DNA from: JALRHH01 sp964590315
Lineage (GTDB): Bacteria; Patescibacteriota; Saccharimonadia; Saccharimonadales; JALRHH01
DNA length: 60,607 bases
Reading direction: 5' to 3'
Assembly (NCBI GenBank): GCA_964590315.1
Contig: CAZPVS010000005.1
Span: 1 to 60,607 of the forward strand
The position numbers were made by a program, and so were the translations under genes. The first letter of the stretch is position 1. Each line of letters begins with the position of its first letter. This document shows, in pieces, positions 60,355 through 60,607 of this stretch. Under the pieces are notes generated by a model, which saw nothing but the letters and a program-made list of their open reading frames with translations, was not told where the DNA came from and made no database searches.

Positions 60355-60607
60355 CTAGTGTGTAGCTAGGTGGTATTTCTCGGGGTGCTCCTCTTTATCA
60401 AGCACCGATTTGGGTACGCGGTAGAAAATATTGTAGACAACCCCACCGACCATGACCGTAATCGCCCCGACAATGACCGGCATACTAACACCCATAGTCG
60501 CCACATAGCCGCTGATAATCGCAGGAATAGCTTGCGCCAAAGCCTGCACACTGGCTTCTATACCCAATACTTCGCCCTGCTCTTTACTGGTAGCTGTTAA
60601 GCTCACC
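60355..60607 (-). CDS. MFS transporter, C-terminal end (partial, cut by window edge)
   Basis: At least 83 residues are visible, reading in frame out of the window. They contain the last two transmembrane helices (about ALAQAIPAIISGYVATMG and VIVGAITVMVGGVVYNIFY) and a short charged cytoplasmic tail ending HPEKYHLATH. The segment EVLGIEASVQALAQAIP is typical of the helix 10-11 region of drug-resistance MFS exporters. The true start lies outside the window. It is upstream of and co-directional with tmRNA. Confidence 0.75.
   Translation of the reverse strand, partial: VSLTATSKEQGEVLGIEASVQALAQAIPAIISGYVATMGVSMPVIVGAITVMVGGVVYNIFYRVPKSVLDKEEHPEKYHLATH

Overview
The window looks like a chromosomal segment of a Candidate Phyla Radiation (Patescibacteria) bacterium, most probably a Saccharibacterium (TM7). 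The reasons are: standard genetic code, compact gene packing, many short conserved proteins of unknown function, the neighbourhood mltG - ruvX - baseplate-J-like protein - FtsA-like ATPase, a small envelope/surface-protein cluster typical of a Gram-positive-like monoderm, and shortened house-keeping enzymes (AlaRS without its C-terminal domains, a 506-residue UvrC). No rRNA, CRISPR array, insertion sequence or prophage is visible. Taxonomy is inferred from gene content, not from a marker search.

Layout. 1-4.3 kb: a slipin, a coiled-coil protein, a VanX-like dipeptidase overlapping a D-Ala-D-Ala ligase, and a divergent TrmB-type regulator. 4.3-7.9 kb: a tRNA island with tRNA-Val(TAC), tRNA-Leu(GAG) and tRNA-Leu(CAG), a free-standing LAGLIDADG homing endonuclease, repeats built from tRNA 3' ends, a small membrane protein and an FAD-linked oxidase. 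7.9-14.9 kb: peptide-binding protein, SecG, holin-like protein, PepP, UvrC, TrhO, ribosomal protein L25. 15-26 kb: DedA, UvrA with a duplicated start region, a lone prephenate dehydratase, PGPGW protein plus a 55-residue membrane peptide, exonuclease I, a soluble sugar-transferase-like protein, Obg. 26-36 kb: LysM/CHAP hydrolase, MltG, RuvX, baseplate-J-like membrane protein, FtsA-like ATPase, AlaRS, MnmA. 36-45.5 kb: a surface-protein cluster. 45.5-55.7 kb: one long minus-strand run metG - tatD - two small genes - iscS - membrane protein - atpFHAGDC. 55.8-60.6 kb: trehalase, DEAD-box-type helicase, DnaQ-like exonuclease, tmRNA (ssrA) and the end of an MFS transporter.

How the parts relate. 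Cell-wall turnover (Ddl/VanX-like, MltG, CHAP), nucleotide excision repair (UvrA, UvrC), tRNA wobble-uridine modification (IscS, MnmA, TrhO) and energy conversion (F1 plus subunit b) are represented. The ATP synthase operon lacks genes for subunits a and c. The place upstream of atpF holds a signal-peptide protein whose C-terminus resembles a subunit-c hairpin without the ion-binding carboxylate.

Most noteworthy signals: (i) a 551-nt tmRNA with an extra ~163-nt helical insertion before the tag and a 24-codon tag ORF ending AFAVA; (ii) a repeat architecture shared by tmRNA, tRNA-Val and tRNA-Leu(GAG), in which the gene is followed by a terminator, an inverted copy of its own T-arm and a ~19-bp palindrome with CGCAAG, and in two cases by tandem copies of the gene's 3' end at 176-181 bp spacing; (iii) four secreted proteins ending in an A-x-A-[TS]-F strand, next to a DUF916-like and a PKD protein; (iv) several genes with a -10 box placed so that the mRNA would be leaderless.
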